A stretch of 64,000 nt of DNA from Strigops habroptila (GCF_004027225.2 NC_044277.2:102355725-102419724), one strand, 5' to 3'. Counted from the stretch's first letter, positions 22,701-33,875 are shown. The notes: generated from the sequence alone by a model not told the origin. Numbers and translations: made by a program.

Positions 22701-25700
22701 CTTTTTGTGCGATGCTACGCTCTTCTGAGACACACTTGTGTGGGTCTTGGATGCCTCCTGCACTCTAGTGGTGGTGGTCCTGATGGCAGTGCTGGTGTTC
22801 TCCTGTGTAGTGGACGCAGAATCTTGTTGGCGTACGGTTGATTGAAGGGTCACTGTTCCCTGTGTGCTGGCTGCCTGCTGCCTGCAGGCTGTGTGGACCT
22901 CCTCCTTGTTCCTCTGTAGCTTGCTCTGGACATGGTGTTGAATGTTTTTCGCTTCTGCTGTTGCTAGCCTCAGGCTCTGCATTGCAGTCTGAAGATCACT
23001 CCCAAGGGCCTTTTCTTCTGGCTGGATCTGGCTGGCTCTGCCAGTCACCAAACTCTGCTGTTTCCCAGGCACTTCTCCTCCCTGAGCTGCCACTTGGGTT
23101 GGAAATTTGCCTTGCATCATAGCTTTGGGTTCCTTCAAATGAGCACTGGTGGCTTCTTCTTTCTCTGCCTTCTTGCCGCCATCTGCAACCCTTTGGATTG
23201 ACTTTGTAGTCACTCTAAGTCCTCCTGACAGAATTTCTTCTTTTCCCATCACCGTGGGCAGGGGCTTCCCAAGGCATTGCACAGTGGTGCCTGTCACACC
23301 TGCTGCATCCACAACCTCTTTCTCTAATGCACCCTCTTTGCCCATGCTTTCACATGTGAATACCTTCTTTGCTCCCTCCATAGCCCCTGGATCACCCTTT
23401 GCAATTACTTTCTCTATGTGTTCTTTATTTGGTAAGATATGTATATTAGCCCCCTGCACAACCCATGGGACACTCTCATCTGCCCCCTCCTCTGCTTGGG
23501 AGGAGATGAGGGATTGTATCTCTGACTGCTGCTGGAGATTCCTCAGGTAGTCTAGATCTCCCTTCTCAATGCAGCTCGCAAAAAGCTGGACATTTCCCTT
23601 CTCGTTGTCCTCACGCTTAATGGTTGCTGTTGCTTTCTGCTCCTGAGAAGAAGCCAGCAGGTTCCCTATTGTTGACTTCACATCCCCCTTGACAACTTTC
23701 TGCTGGACAGAATGGAAGAGGAGGGAGTAGAGAGTCATCTTCACTGATCCTGATTTTGTCTCTTGTAAGACCATCCCCTTTTTGATGGAAGCATCTTGAC
23801 TGAGGAGACCCTGTAAAGCCTTAGCTACATTTCCACTCAAGTCCTCTTCGCCTTTAACAGCTTCACTCTGGTCCAGTAGCTGCAATGGGCTTACTTTGAC
23901 CTTGCCCTCTCTGTCCTCCTCCACCAGTATACTCTGTGCTTCTACATTGGTTCTGTGCAGGAGCTGCAGCATGATCCTTTGCAAATGGCCTCCCACAATC
24001 TCCTCTTTCAGGATCTCTGGAGCACCTGGGCTGCTGAGCTGGTACTTCACCATCTTCACGCTCTCCATATCATTGGCTTCAATGAGGATCCCATTATGCT
24101 GAATAGCCTGGCAAGTGCAGAGCATTTCTAAAGTCTCTTTCATGGTCTTTTCTTTCAGTTCTGTTTCTATGCTACCTTCAGAAGCAGTAAATTGATCCAA
24201 AGGTGTGCTCTCGAAAAGCCACGTTGTACTTTTCACATCTGCGTGAGGGATAGCTTCTTGGGCCCCAGCACTGACCATCAACTCTGGGTCCTTAAGGGTG
24301 TCCATTGGCTGGGTTTCAAACAACCAGGTGCAGCGTTTTACATCCCCTTTCTGGTTGTCCTCTCTCTGCACTGTACCGACAGATGAGCTTCTCTCCGCAT
24401 CCCCATACAGGGAGTCCACAGGCTGGTTTTCAAAAAGCCAAGTGGATGTCCTCACATCACCCCGCTGAACATCGCTGACGCTGACCATCCTCACATACTT
24501 CTTCTGGCCCACTTGCTGGGACTCAAAGAGCTGCTTATTGGACTGAACATCTCCCTTCTGCACATCATCTACTGTTCTGGGCACAGACTTCTTTCCCCCT
24601 GAGAAGGAGTCAAGAGGCTCTGTCTCAAACCTCCACCGGGCAGCCTGGACATCTCCTTTCTTGATGTCCTCTTGGGTGACTGCCCTAATCACAAACACCT
24701 CTTCTTCCTTCTTGATCTGATCCAGGGGCTTAGTTTCAAACAGCCACCGGGCGCCTTTCACATCACCTTTCATGATTTCTTCTTTCTGCACTGAGGTGAC
24801 CTCATGGTATCCTCCCTCTTTGTCCTGGATAGCATATAAGGGTTGGCTTTCAAAGAGCATTGTGCAGGACTTGACATTAGCTTTGCACATAGTGTCTTTC
24901 TGGATCTTCTGGAGCTCTGTCTCGTCCACTTTGTCATGTATTTGGTCAAGGGAATAGGTCTCAAATACGAACCTTTTGCCTCCAGCCTTGATATCCTTCT
25001 CTGGAGGGATTTCCTGGATACCCTCAGAGCTATCCTTCAGGGAGTCCATGGGGTAGTTCTCAAAGAGCCAAGTGAACTTATGCACAGATCCGGCTTCGAT
25101 TGTCCCATCATTCTTTGGGGATGTTGGTTTCTTGGCTGCATCCAAGGGTTTAGCTTCAAAGAACTCCTTCACTCTGGACACTTCCCCAGACTGTATCTCC
25201 ACACGACTGGAGTACCGCATGGGTTTTTTTCGATCAGCTTCACCAGCAACAATGCTGCCCAAGGGTTCAGTCTCAAATAGGTGCCGGACAGTTTTGACAT
25301 CTACTCCTTGTAATTCCTCCTGGCTGTATGCCTTACTGACTTGTAAATACTGCTCCTCTTGGCCTTTCAGGGAGTCCAGGGGCTGAGTCTCAAACATCCA
25401 TGTGTATGACTTCACATCAGCCTGGGGCACACTGCCATCCTCCTCCTTTTTCTTTTCAGCCTTCTCGTACAGGGTGTGGATGGGTTGGGTCTCAAAAAGC
25501 CACCTGCAGGTCTTCACATCCCCCCGCTGGGAGATCTCCCGCTTCACCGAGGGGTGCCCCTCACCTTGCGTGGCTTGGTGATGAATGACATCCATAGGCT
25601 GAGTTTCAAAGAGCCACTTGGCTGTTCTGACATCACCAGACATCACCTCTTGCTTTGTGATCCCCCGTATTATATCCACTTTCTTGATGCTTTCATCAAA

Positions 25701-27392
25701 CTGGTCCAGGGGCTTGGTTTCAAACATCCATTTGTAGTTCTTGACATCACCACTGATGATTTGCTCTCTGCTTACAGAGGTGACTTCATGGAAATTGCCA
25801 TAGCTGTCCTTGATGGCATACAGAGGTGTTGTCTCAAATAGAATTTGGTTGGCTTTGACATTGCCAGCTGGAATCTTCTCCTCTTCTTTGGTGACAGGTT
25901 CAGCATCATCCTGATTAATGCTGTCTAAGGGAAGAGTCTCAAACAGAGTCTTGAAAGACTTCACATCCCCTTTCACTACCTCTTCCATGCTGGTGGCTGG
26001 AATTCCTTCCTCAAATGACTTGGAGATACTGCCAAGGGGACATGTCTCAAAGACATGTTTTCTTTGCTTCACATCTCCCTTCTCCTCTGCTGAAAGCTCC
26101 ACTTTCTTTAAATGTCCCACTTCGAAATTGTCTTTCAGGGTTTCCATTGGCTGGGTTTCAAATAGCCAGAGTGTAGATTTTACATCACCTCCAATTACTT
26201 GTTCTTTGGCTGCAACACTTTCAGAAGCTTCTCCTTTTAGAGAATCAAGAGTCTGGGTCTCAAAGAGCAGTCGCTGCTTACTGACATCTGCCCCTGTGAC
26301 AAAATCTGTTGAAGCCTTGAAATCCTGTTCTTCAACAGTGATTTCTCTGATGGCATCCAGAGGTTGAGTTTCAAATATCCACCTTGCTCCGCTGACATCT
26401 GGCCTTCCAATTTCTTCCAATGAAATCCCACGGATTATTTGCACTTTGGAAGTGTCCTTGTTGATGGTATCCAAGGGCTGAGTCTCAAACAGCCAGCGAG
26501 CAGTTCTGACTGCATTGCTTTGAATTTCCTCTCGGCAGACAGACTTGATTTCATGGATGTTTCCAGTTTTGTCTCTGATGGCACAGAGGGGCTCTGTTTG
26601 GAAGAGCCTGACAGTCTTCTTAACATCACCTTTTAGCTCCTGGATTTCTGACTTCAGCTGTAGGATGCTCTTCTCCTCCACTGAGCAGCAGCGTCCTATA
26701 GCGTCCAGGGACTGTGCTTCAAAGAGCTGTCTGGCACCTTTCACATCACCTCCCTGGACAGGCTCCTTGAGAACTGCCTCCTGCACTTCAGTTTCATCTG
26801 AATACAGTTTGTTTAATGAATCTAGTGGTTGGGTTTCAAACAGCCACCGGGCAGTATGCACGTCCCCTCTGGCAAGGTCTGTTTCTGATACCTTGGCTGA
26901 TGTTGACAGGCTGTCCCCATTGATTGACTGGCTTTCAAACTTTAGGGAAGTACTTTTCACATCCCCACTGAGAATGATCTCTTCTTCTGTCAGCTTCTTT
27001 GTGGCTTGATGGTCCCCAATGGAATCAAGTGCCCAGTTCTCAAAAATCCAGCGCATGGACTGAACCTCTCCTGGAAGGACTTTGTCCAGGTTCACAGATG
27101 CCTGGGCATTGGGATCTTCAGTATTAAGCATTTCTGCCAGGTCCTCAGTCACAGCTTCTTCCAAGTTCTTCCTGAGCTCAGGATGCATATGTCTGTAAAG
27201 CCTCTTTAGCTCGTTGACTTGACGCTGCTGGTAGAACTTGGAGAAGGCTTGCTTTGGAGGAGGCACAGGGAGTGAGTTGAGATCCTGGCTCCCTGGAGGG
27301 ATGACCTGGACTGAGCCAAGGACGGGAGGGGGAGGTAAGTCATCTTCCATTTTCTTGATGGCTACTTTAGATGATTTCTGAGCTTCTGACAT
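19734..27392 (-). CDS. XIRP1: Xin actin-binding repeat-containing protein 1 (XIRP1, Xin)
   Basis: A single coding exon of 2,552 codons. Xin binds and cross-links actin filaments at intercalated discs and myotendinous junctions of heart and skeletal muscle. The N-terminus has DDLPPPP and the conserved block FSKFYQQRQVNELKRLYRHM (about residues 50-70). Residues about 105-1067 hold 27 Xin repeats of the type GDVK-x4-WLFETQPLD; I counted them by eye. Weaker repeats follow, for example KGDVKSTIGNLL and RGDVQTAIRALQ. DIDFPPPPP (about 1717) is a FPPPP-type EVH1 ligand suited to Mena/VASP. Proline-rich stretches lie at about 1795-1840, a helical region at about 2120-2230, and the conserved block GATRTVMEQYEEMDQFGNKI at about 2460-2480. 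The start is the ATG lying exactly at a splice acceptor (TTTCCCTAAAG/ATG). An ATG 33 bases upstream lies in intron sequence. Many opposite-strand frames are shadows. Confidence 0.97.
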   Translation of the reverse strand: MSEAQKSSKVAIKKMEDDLPPPPVLGSVQVIPPGSQDLNSLPVPPPKQAFSKFYQQRQVNELKRLYRHMHPELRKNLEEAVTEDLAEMLNTEDPNAQASVNLDKVLPGEVQSMRWIFENWALDSIGDHQATKKLTEEEIILSGDVKSTSLKFESQSINGDSLSTSAKVSETDLARGDVHTARWLFETQPLDSLNKLYSDETEVQEAVLKEPVQGGDVKGARQLFEAQSLDAIGRCCSVEEKSILQLKSEIQELKGDVKKTVRLFQTEPLCAIRDKTGNIHEIKSVCREEIQSNAVRTARWLFETQPLDTINKDTSKVQIIRGISLEEIGRPDVSGARWIFETQPLDAIREITVEEQDFKASTDFVTGADVSKQRLLFETQTLDSLKGEASESVAAKEQVIGGDVKSTLWLFETQPMETLKDNFEVGHLKKVELSAEEKGDVKQRKHVFETCPLGSISKSFEEGIPATSMEEVVKGDVKSFKTLFETLPLDSINQDDAEPVTKEEEKIPAGNVKANQILFETTPLYAIKDSYGNFHEVTSVSREQIISGDVKNYKWMFETKPLDQFDESIKKVDIIRGITKQEVMSGDVRTAKWLFETQPMDVIHHQATQGEGHPSVKREISQRGDVKTCRWLFETQPIHTLYEKAEKKKEEDGSVPQADVKSYTWMFETQPLDSLKGQEEQYLQVSKAYSQEELQGVDVKTVRHLFETEPLGSIVAGEADRKKPMRYSSRVEIQSGEVSRVKEFFEAKPLDAAKKPTSPKNDGTIEAGSVHKFTWLFENYPMDSLKDSSEGIQEIPPEKDIKAGGKRFVFETYSLDQIHDKVDETELQKIQKDTMCKANVKSCTMLFESQPLYAIQDKEGGYHEVTSVQKEEIMKGDVKGARWLFETKPLDQIKKEEEVFVIRAVTQEDIKKGDVQAARWRFETEPLDSFSGGKKSVPRTVDDVQKGDVQSNKQLFESQQVGQKKYVRMVSVSDVQRGDVRTSTWLFENQPVDSLYGDAERSSSVGTVQREDNQKGDVKRCTWLFETQPMDTLKDPELMVSAGAQEAIPHADVKSTTWLFESTPLDQFTASEGSIETELKEKTMKETLEMLCTCQAIQHNGILIEANDMESVKMVKYQLSSPGAPEILKEEIVGGHLQRIMLQLLHRTNVEAQSILVEEDREGKVKVSPLQLLDQSEAVKGEEDLSGNVAKALQGLLSQDASIKKGMVLQETKSGSVKMTLYSLLFHSVQQKVVKGDVKSTIGNLLASSQEQKATATIKREDNEKGNVQLFASCIEKGDLDYLRNLQQQSEIQSLISSQAEEGADESVPWVVQGANIHILPNKEHIEKVIAKGDPGAMEGAKKVFTCESMGKEGALEKEVVDAAGVTGTTVQCLGKPLPTVMGKEEILSGGLRVTTKSIQRVADGGKKAEKEEATSAHLKEPKAMMQGKFPTQVAAQGGEVPGKQQSLVTGRASQIQPEEKALGSDLQTAMQSLRLATAEAKNIQHHVQSKLQRNKEEVHTACRQQAASTQGTVTLQSTVRQQDSASTTQENTSTAIRTTTTRVQEASKTHTSVSQKSVASHKKVSASEEVQGGQLLSQESQVVPSRDFSIKDGLYTATPVKTYINPFVESDYKEQSVQEERDVVVRGDVQTAIRALQSAATEQRLVEKEDVVRGNLKATLQSLEKSNVNVSKGDFKAAMIYRNAGQSYSVCKKKNESQVISNQTAVVASGSQTDIDFPPPPPSVAVMKAEHCPPSTKATREGALPLPTSKDEAPGCSAPLQTPPHALPSLFCKPTDQSPAEKPRTPPKPEINAPPRKKPVPPPKPEHLLHEAHSASASNSTSRSTKPIPPPLPPKPAGLREISKPKPSLIELGLSCMEVCEQSDHAEIQAKSCALETSVNKSVTVQGMNPERKLPKTIAKTPLQIAEERYKASKGKQGKVESVSVKTFKPIKNGAVSCEVEQGMMNGKAAAPRCPGEVVQRHTELCQDKNGCSSVSHSTCPGRAQLLNVPGQTEPSAFPVGHNTLPKRGLDIAQNASSKVERESMSNSYGSWDSQRVVQQVNERRETCHSMSFHQQTMNSFEKQQQGNNEQFKCPDGEAETPAQEKPAVVMREKNKRETEDERRKRLSVHKEEIMKGNVKEAMEIFENLRRQEQLQEILTRVKEFEEETSKVDVKALKSFFEKVPDWVVRQKAHQAKQQDRADTVAKEDADSVSSVDLVFGDLERASAEIIHLKELTLARLQDIEEAIRKVLCSVSSLQSESDIAGLSGLFKESLGNTQSSMSSSNIRKISIVSSKAKQEGVTLETGEAASVEDAKVAEKTEVTKAELEVPRLVQSRVSSPSSPCYISIESAARKPAESPKTAHSPWDVPSPDCPDTPGKRDAFSQDSFNSFNHPSVEEKRPEPVQKSAGLTSMKQHNLGNANHTMSEKEKSPLDTSKGSCHCGMKGGFSDYSSLNVPSPQNPRRQKSILELQTGPDGSKLYGATRTVMEQYEEMDQFGNKIITSSTTVTKQSETQTSSTCDVVSHPQYEVSASPVFRRYLKSPGEDFHTNGSFQEPGVVFVTFGNSKPKK

Positions 27393-28981
27393 CTTTAGGG
27401 AAACAGTTTTAAATGTCAGCATCATCTCTTATGTCCCCCAGCCCCCCAGTCCCATGGTTGTTAATAGTGAGAATGGCAAAGGAAAAAGCCAGCCAACAAG
27501 GGAAATCCATGCACCTACTAAGCTCCATACCTTTGGTTCAGCAGCACACAGCATTCCAAACCATCACACCACAGCACATGCTCCAGGCTCTGTGTTAGCT
27601 CCGGTTCAACAGCAACACGTTCTAAAGCAACGTCTCTAATCCAGGCAAATGCAGTGGTTAGTCTACAGTCCCCAGGATTCTGTCCAGCTACAGCATAACA
27701 GAGGTGCCCAGTTTGGACTGTGTCAGCAAGAGAGAGTGACCACAAGAATAACATGAAGAAGCCTGTCTTAGAGTAGCTAGCTAAAAGTTAACTTCTCCCT
27801 CCTGCTCCAGAATGTCCAGGGCAGTGTGAGGACCTGCAGAGAGTCTGGGAACACAGGATATGGGTGCATGAGAAAGCCAAGGTGCTATTTGTGAAGAAGT
27901 CTCAAGAAGAAAATTGGGAGAGGTAACCAAACAAAAATGTCGAGCTGAGCTGATGAGGACAACCTATTTTTCGGTAGTGAGCTAGAATGATGGGCTTTTG
28001 GTAGCACCTTGGGCTGCCCACTGCACAGAAGTGAGGGCTTGGGGAAGGATGTTTGCCTGATTAATGATTTCTTCTGTTGGACTACTCCACGTCATCATTT
28101 GCAGAACAGATGCACATTTACAAAATGAGAGACTTAAATAAAGCTCTTTTGACTTGTAGACTTGTACAGGCATAAGGCTTACATCTGCTGGAATTAGGAG
28201 GCCAAATTCTGTGTTGATAGGAGGAAAAAGCAAGGCTGAGGGACCAGAAGTTAGGGAAACACCTATAGCTGGGGGCCAGCAAAAGTTGTACTTGTTTAGA
28301 CTTAGTCATCCTGAGCTCAGCTGAAATCCACAGCAGTGATGGTACAGAAGTGAACAAAGGGTGCAATCATGATGGGGTGAACTGTGTTGTTCACTCTACC
28401 TTTGAGACTCACCTGCAATTTTTTTCTCCTTAGCTTGAGAAGCTTGGGAGCTGAACTGAACTCCTACAACCTGCCTGGCTTGGCATTTGTCCAAAGGGAA
28501 GGTAGCCCAGACCCACAATCATTATCCAAAAGAGACTGTAATCCTGGTGGCTTTCCTTTCAGTAAACAGATCTGCTGACCCTTGGCATGCCTGTGGAATT
28601 ACTGTAGAGTTATGCCTGGAATATTATTAGTTGTTGCTCAAAGCAATGGCGCGCGGTGTTATTTCACTCTGTTACATGCAGATTGTTCTGGCTAAAAATA
28701 AGTATCAAACATTAGTAAAAAACACCTCCCAGAATACCAAAATCAGCATGTTTTGCAGCAAGTGTAAAATGCAAATATTTCACGTGAGCCAACATACTTC
28801 GAATGCACTTTTTTGGGATCTATACATTGCTTCTGAACATGGGAAAGAGCGACCGAGCAGCTGATAGCTATATTCAGTATGAAAGTGCTCCTCACTGCCT
28901 TGTGTGGGTGTTTAAATCACACTGCAGAGCAGTCCACAAATATTTGGTTAGATAACGGTGCTTATCTTTAACATTTCTTAC
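27393..28981. other. intron upstream of the XIRP1 coding exon
   Basis: No coding signal was found. It ends on the left at the XIRP1 acceptor and on the right at the donor of the 28982-29035 exon. Confidence 0.5.
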
Positions 28982-29035
28982 CTTGCTTTTTTTCTGTCTA
29001 TGGGCAGATTGAATGCAGTTGTCCTTCACAGTGCT
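28982..29035 (-). CDS. candidate small exon upstream of XIRP1
   Basis: 54 bases between a strong acceptor (CTCATGTCTTTTCCAG) and a donor AAG/GTAAGA. Only phase 0 is open, giving STVKDNCIQSAHRQKKSK. Because it ends in phase 0, it can join either to the XIRP1 ATG (giving ...KKSK-MSEAQ...) or to the microexon or LIM exon. The peptide is basic and unfamiliar. The good splice signals and matching phase support it, but its short length limits confidence. Confidence 0.5.
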
Positions 29036-29089
29036 CTGGAAAAGACATGAGGAGAAATGACATCAAACTGCGTAGGGAGATAAGTTATC

Positions 29090-29137
29090 TCTATATATGT
29101 GTGTGTGTGTATGTATATAATATATATATGTATGTGT
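29090..29137. repeat. TG/TA dinucleotide microsatellite
   Basis: Alternating pyrimidine-purine run of TATATA, then TGTGTGTGTG, then TATATATATG. A shorter related TG/ATG tract lies near 30030-30075. Confidence 0.9.
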
Positions 29138-30081
29138 CAGCTACAGAGACCTGAAAACCGTTACAAGTGAGGGTTTTCTTTCTGGTTCACTGGCAGTTCT
29201 CTACTGTTGGGAAAACCAATCTTATTCCAGACTGATCAGAAATATTTCTTTTCAAAAGTCTCAGCTAACAAACAAAACCCCAAACACATTTGTTCGGATC
29301 TGGGGGGGAAGACAAAACAGCACTGATTTCTCCAGAGTTTGATTTAGCCTGTATTTTTGTTTATACTTCAATATTTTAGAAATAAAACCAATCTACATTT
29401 GTAATTGCATTACGGATTGTGTAATTCATTGTTTTGGAACAGCTTTTTTTTTTCTCTAGGCTTCTAACCAGTTCTAATTTTCCAATTACAGTCTCCGTTC
29501 ATTTGTTTTCAACTAGGACTGCTTCAGTCTGGACTCCTCCAGTCCAGATCCCTGATATGTGCTTGAGCGACTGCACCTCTGGACAGGGACCTTGCAAGAG
29601 ATTGGGAGTGGGAGGGAGCATGACTGTGGCTGCAGGAAAGGTCCCGATGTGAAATCACATCCCATGTTACTCCTGTATCACTAGCAGAGCTGGGGAAATG
29701 GGAAAAATGTAGCTCAGTGCCTCATAACCTTTATAACCTGAATTATCCTATGACCCAATGATCAGCCTGGAATGGGTGATCAAATCCCTGGATCCCAGAC
29801 CGCTATAAACAAGAACACAGGGAAGTCGCACTGTGAAGTTACGCCTGAGTGGGACATATATGGACATATGTATGTGTGTGTGTTGGAATGGGTATAGCAT
29901 GGAGATGTACATGTTGCTCTGTGCTGAATATGTCTTCCACGAATGTGACTGTATAAATATACATGTGCAAATAAAATGGAAATCTTATGTATGAATAAAC
30001 TCTTTGTATGGGCTAGTGGATGTAGACATGTGTACGTGTTTGGTATGTGTGTGCATGTGTGTGTCTACGTATATGCAGCTT

Positions 30082-30180
30082 ATCATAAAATCATAAAATC
30101 AGCTAGGTTGGGAAAGACCTTTAAGATCATGGAGTCCAACTGTTATTACCAAGTCCACCACTAAAACATGTCACTTAAAT
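30082..30180 (-). mobile_element. short CR1 3' end fragment
   Basis: Two copies of ATCATAAA are followed by GGTTGGGAAAGACCTTTAAG and a segment AAGTCCACCACTAAAACATG. This is the reverse complement of a CR1 3' terminus. About 100 bases remain. Confidence 0.85.
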
Positions 30181-30531
30181 CACAGATACAGTGCAAGTAC
30201 TTTTGTTGCTCGTTATTTGAGGGGGGACAGGGAGAGACCTATTATTTTAAAATGAATCCAAGTGGGGGGTTCAGGTATTTACATTTGAAGACCTGGATAT
30301 ATATCACATACATACCTATCCGCACCTCTGATAACACTTACACAATATTTGCAAATGACAAGGGAAAGCTGGTCATTTTTGGCAACCCAGATGCTGTGTT
30401 TCTCCAGATTTATGAAACCAGACATGTTCTCTCCAACCCTCTTACAACCACTTGCTGGGACGGGACATTGTTCGGATGCCACTGGTGATCTGTGAGGGGG
30501 GAGGACAGCGGCAGTGGCGTGCGGTGCTTAC

Positions 30532-30620
30532 CGGCTGTGCAGGGCTGCCGGCGTGAGCAGCAGCAGCAGCTGTCTGGGAGAGATAGAGAGCCAACAGCTC
30601 CTTCACGGAGGGTGCAGAGG
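30532..30620 (-). other. possible non-coding or short coding exon upstream of XIRP1
   Basis: A minus-strand donor (AGCCG/GTAAGC) lies at 30532. An acceptor-like CTATCTCTCCCAG 42 bases upstream would define a short phase-neutral exon. Alternatively the region could be a first exon, since it is GC-richer than its surroundings and an imperfect MEF2 site (CTAAAAATGA) lies close upstream near 30670. It remains unproven. Confidence 0.25.
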
Positions 30621-33600
30621 ACCTCCCTCGTCCTTGGTGAAGTATGTGGCTGGTGTTGTCTGGTGTGTCTAAAAATGACCGCGTCCTCTCATCTGAAAAA
30701 GGGACAGACGTGCATGGTTAGCTATGTGCCAAAGACGTGAGGGCATGGCCAGCCTGGACCGTGAACATCACTTACCAAGGGCTCTGCCAGGCGCCTCCAA
30801 CATCTGCACACCAATTCCCTCAGCAGCCCCACCCTGGTCCCCCAAAATTTAACATCATGCCCTCCTGGTTCAGAAAGAAAACGTGGACATTTCCACCTTT
30901 TCCACAGCTTTGGAAACTTTGGACTTTGAGCCTGGGTGAGAGTAACACATTGGGCACTGACCTGATCCCTCCATCCTGCCAGTGGGCCATGGAGCCTGCA
31001 TCCATTCCTGCATCCAATGTCCTGCATGGACAAGGCCATCACCAAAACAAGGAACTTGGACTACATGAAGGAGCTACACATGTTCAACTTGAACCAATAC
31101 CCATCTTTTTTTGTCTCCTGTGGCTGCAGCACTCTCCTATCGGTGTGCCTTACAAGCAGTTATATCCATTTGTCTTTACCCCTCCCCTGGGAGCCCATTT
31201 CAGAGAACAGACATATGAAGAGGCTATGAGATTTGCCCAAGGATGTAGCAGGGGGCCTCTGGCAGCGCCAGTGGACTGAACCCTGCTTTTAGTTTAGAGA
31301 TCTGATATTTTGAGCTGTACCAGCTCCTGTGGGGCCCCCAGTGGGGCCTGGCATGACATTGCTGAGATATTAAAGAAATTCAGTGTTCCTCCTACCTTTG
31401 CTCAGATGCACCCCATGGAGATTACTACAGCTGAGGATGTACCTCTCTGGTTCATGGAAAAATGGCTACTCTGGGAGGAGGTCATCTATCAGACAGACCT
31501 CCTGAGGATTACACAGAGGGAATGGATGGTTTGAGCAGTCACACACTTTCGGATGATGCTCAGGCCATGCTCCCTCATTTCCACCTGTTGTACCCCGTCC
31601 CCCTTCGTCCTTATACCCCTAAACAGTAGGGGCTTCTCCTCCCTCTGAGGATGAAAGCTGTGTCCATCACCAGAGAGAAATTCATGTTGAAATGAATGGC
31701 TCTAATGTAGACGGATGCAGTTTTCAAAGAAAGAGACAACTTCAAAATCTACCCAAGAAATTTCTTTTTGCATTACTCTGCTAGATGTGAGCAGGATGGC
31801 CATTTCCACCTCCTGTCACAGACATATATAGAGCTCTACATCTATATGATGCATCTTAGTTCTCCATATTAGTCAGGGCTGTAATTCCTCTTTTACCTCT
31901 TTGAAAACATGAGAAGTTTCTCCTTTTATCTGCAGGCTTGCACTGCTGCATTTGGATTTCGTTTGGTATTTGCAATGCTTTCTGTTTGAACAATGGGCTC
32001 TCTCTCCACAAATCCAGCTATTGCATGGCCAGGAAAGGGCTGATGTACTTTTTAATATGTGCACATTAGAAGCAGTGCAGCAATTCTAGCATTCTTTGCC
32101 CTCAAATCTCAGTGTCCAAATAATGAAAGTTGTAAATAACAAACTTAAGGACTGTTCTCCTTTAGTTTCCACATTTTGAGTTCAGATTTCCAAGTTTTTC
32201 TCTAAAATAATGGGGGAGATTTACTCTGCTTTTCTCTTAATGTGACAACAGCTACTGTTACACGCTAACAAACAGGATTGCAGGAGCTGGTGCTTCAAAT
32301 GTCCCAGTTCCTACAGGGACAAACAGGCACCAAAAAGCCATGAAGACAAGAGCAGAGGGCCAGTGACCTTGTCAGACACTGGCCAACATGCTGCTGGAAG
32401 GTGTCAAACTCCAAGGTTTCTTTTGTCCTTGGTTCCAGCTACTCCTGCAGATTCGTGGACATTTTGATACAGAACTAGGGCTGGATACATGAGGAAGCAG
32501 TTGTATGTGCAGCTCAGTGGGATGCAATACAGATTTAGCTGCTCACTTCTGCCAGAGGTCACTAGGACACCAGGGGAAGAAACAGGAGAAGATATTTCCT
32601 TAGTGCCTTTTTTTTCTAGGTCACGATGAAGATATGGGACCTCTCTCCCTGACTTCTGCTGTCCAGAGCTTAAACACTGAGACAAAAGAAACTATCCATC
32701 TACAGCCAGTGGAGACAGTGGCACTGCTGGGGTAGATATGGTGCGTCTTAAGATAGGCTGTGAGGTTGCAACCACCCTCTTATTACATCAGTTTTTCCCC
32801 ACTCTTCTCAAGAGACCCAAAAATTTTATGAGATCCATGGCTTTTTGGAATGAACAAGCACCCTGGAAATGGGAAGGGGACAGTCAAGGCATCACTGAGG
32901 TACTGCTTTTACAGGAGCTCATGCAAGTATCTGCTAACACAATCCCCTCTATCTGCTGCAATGGGCTTCTCCCTTCATTTGAAGGCTCAAGGGGTCTACT
33001 CTGTAAAAATGGGAATTGCCAGTGAAGGTACCTTGGTTTCATGGTCTTTCCTTATTGTGGCTGTACACTGTGAGAAAGGCGTTGAAGCATGTGCTGAATT
33101 AGCTGCAGAAAGCTTTGAAAATGGCTTCGAAAAATATTGTCTGGGAATCTCTTTTCTCCTACATTGCTGGAGAGGCAAAAGGGGTCCAACAATCTGGAAA
33201 ACAGAAGCTTTCTTCCTTGCAAGGTTATGAGGTTTGGCTAAGCCTCCCACTAAGAGCAATGGGGAGAGTTGGGGAGAGTCAGCCTTGCTAGTTTTAAAGC
33301 AGAAAGAAAACCAAGGACAGACTTGGAGCCTTTCTGGTTGGTAAAATGAACACAAGCCCTTTGCAAGGGAACAGCCAAGCTGAAAAAGCTCTTAAAAACT
33401 ATCAGTAGGAGATTGGAGCCCTTTGACTTTCACTGCAAAGCAGGGACCCTGCCTAGGCTGACATGAATATTGCTGTGCTTAACCGTTTTGGCGCTAAGTG
33501 CTTAACAAAAGCATCCTCATGTCCTAGAGCTGGGCTGGTAACATTTAATGGTCTACACCTACTGCAGGCTATGGGTATTACCACTGAGCTCATATAATCT

Positions 33601-33859
33601 ATATTGGCCCATGGGCCCTTGGGTTGAGATGCTGTACAGAGAAGAGCAATGTGCCCCTCCAGCCAAGAAAGAATAATGCAGCTGAAGAAAGATTTCCAGT
33701 CCATGCAGCAGAAAATAGCACAGCCTCAGTGCTGCCTAGTCCTTCACCCATCAGCTTCCATGGATGAAAGGCCACAGGGCTTCTGTTTTAATGACGGCTA
33801 TAATTAGGTACAAGGCTTTAGTTGAAGCTTTCCCCTTATCACTGCCTTTGTTTTCTTCT

Positions 33860-33875
33860 CCCCCCCCCCCCCCCC
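33860..33875. repeat. homopolymer of 16 C
   Basis: An uninterrupted C run on the plus strand and G run on the minus strand, in a pyrimidine-rich stretch just downstream of the candidate muscle promoter. Run length in the assembly may be inexact. Confidence 0.95.

Noticed and set aside
20476..26636. Numerous plus-strand frames opposite XIRP1
   Set aside because: They are antisense shadows of the repeat-rich XIRP1 exon and share its repeat period.
27393..27425. Upstream in-frame ATG giving 11 extra residues to XIRP1
   Set aside because: The sequence between it and the chosen ATG is a polypyrimidine tract and splice acceptor (TTTCCCTAAAG), so it is intronic.
30737..31279. 180-codon open frame on the plus strand
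   Set aside because: No family resemblance, no splice context and no initiation context; window-wide frames of 140-180 codons occur on both strands at the same rate.
32547..32676. Segment with a good acceptor and donor (CLSSGQQKSGREVPYLHRDL onward)
   Set aside because: It would exit in phase 1, which fits neither the 28982-29035 exon nor the XIRP1 acceptor.
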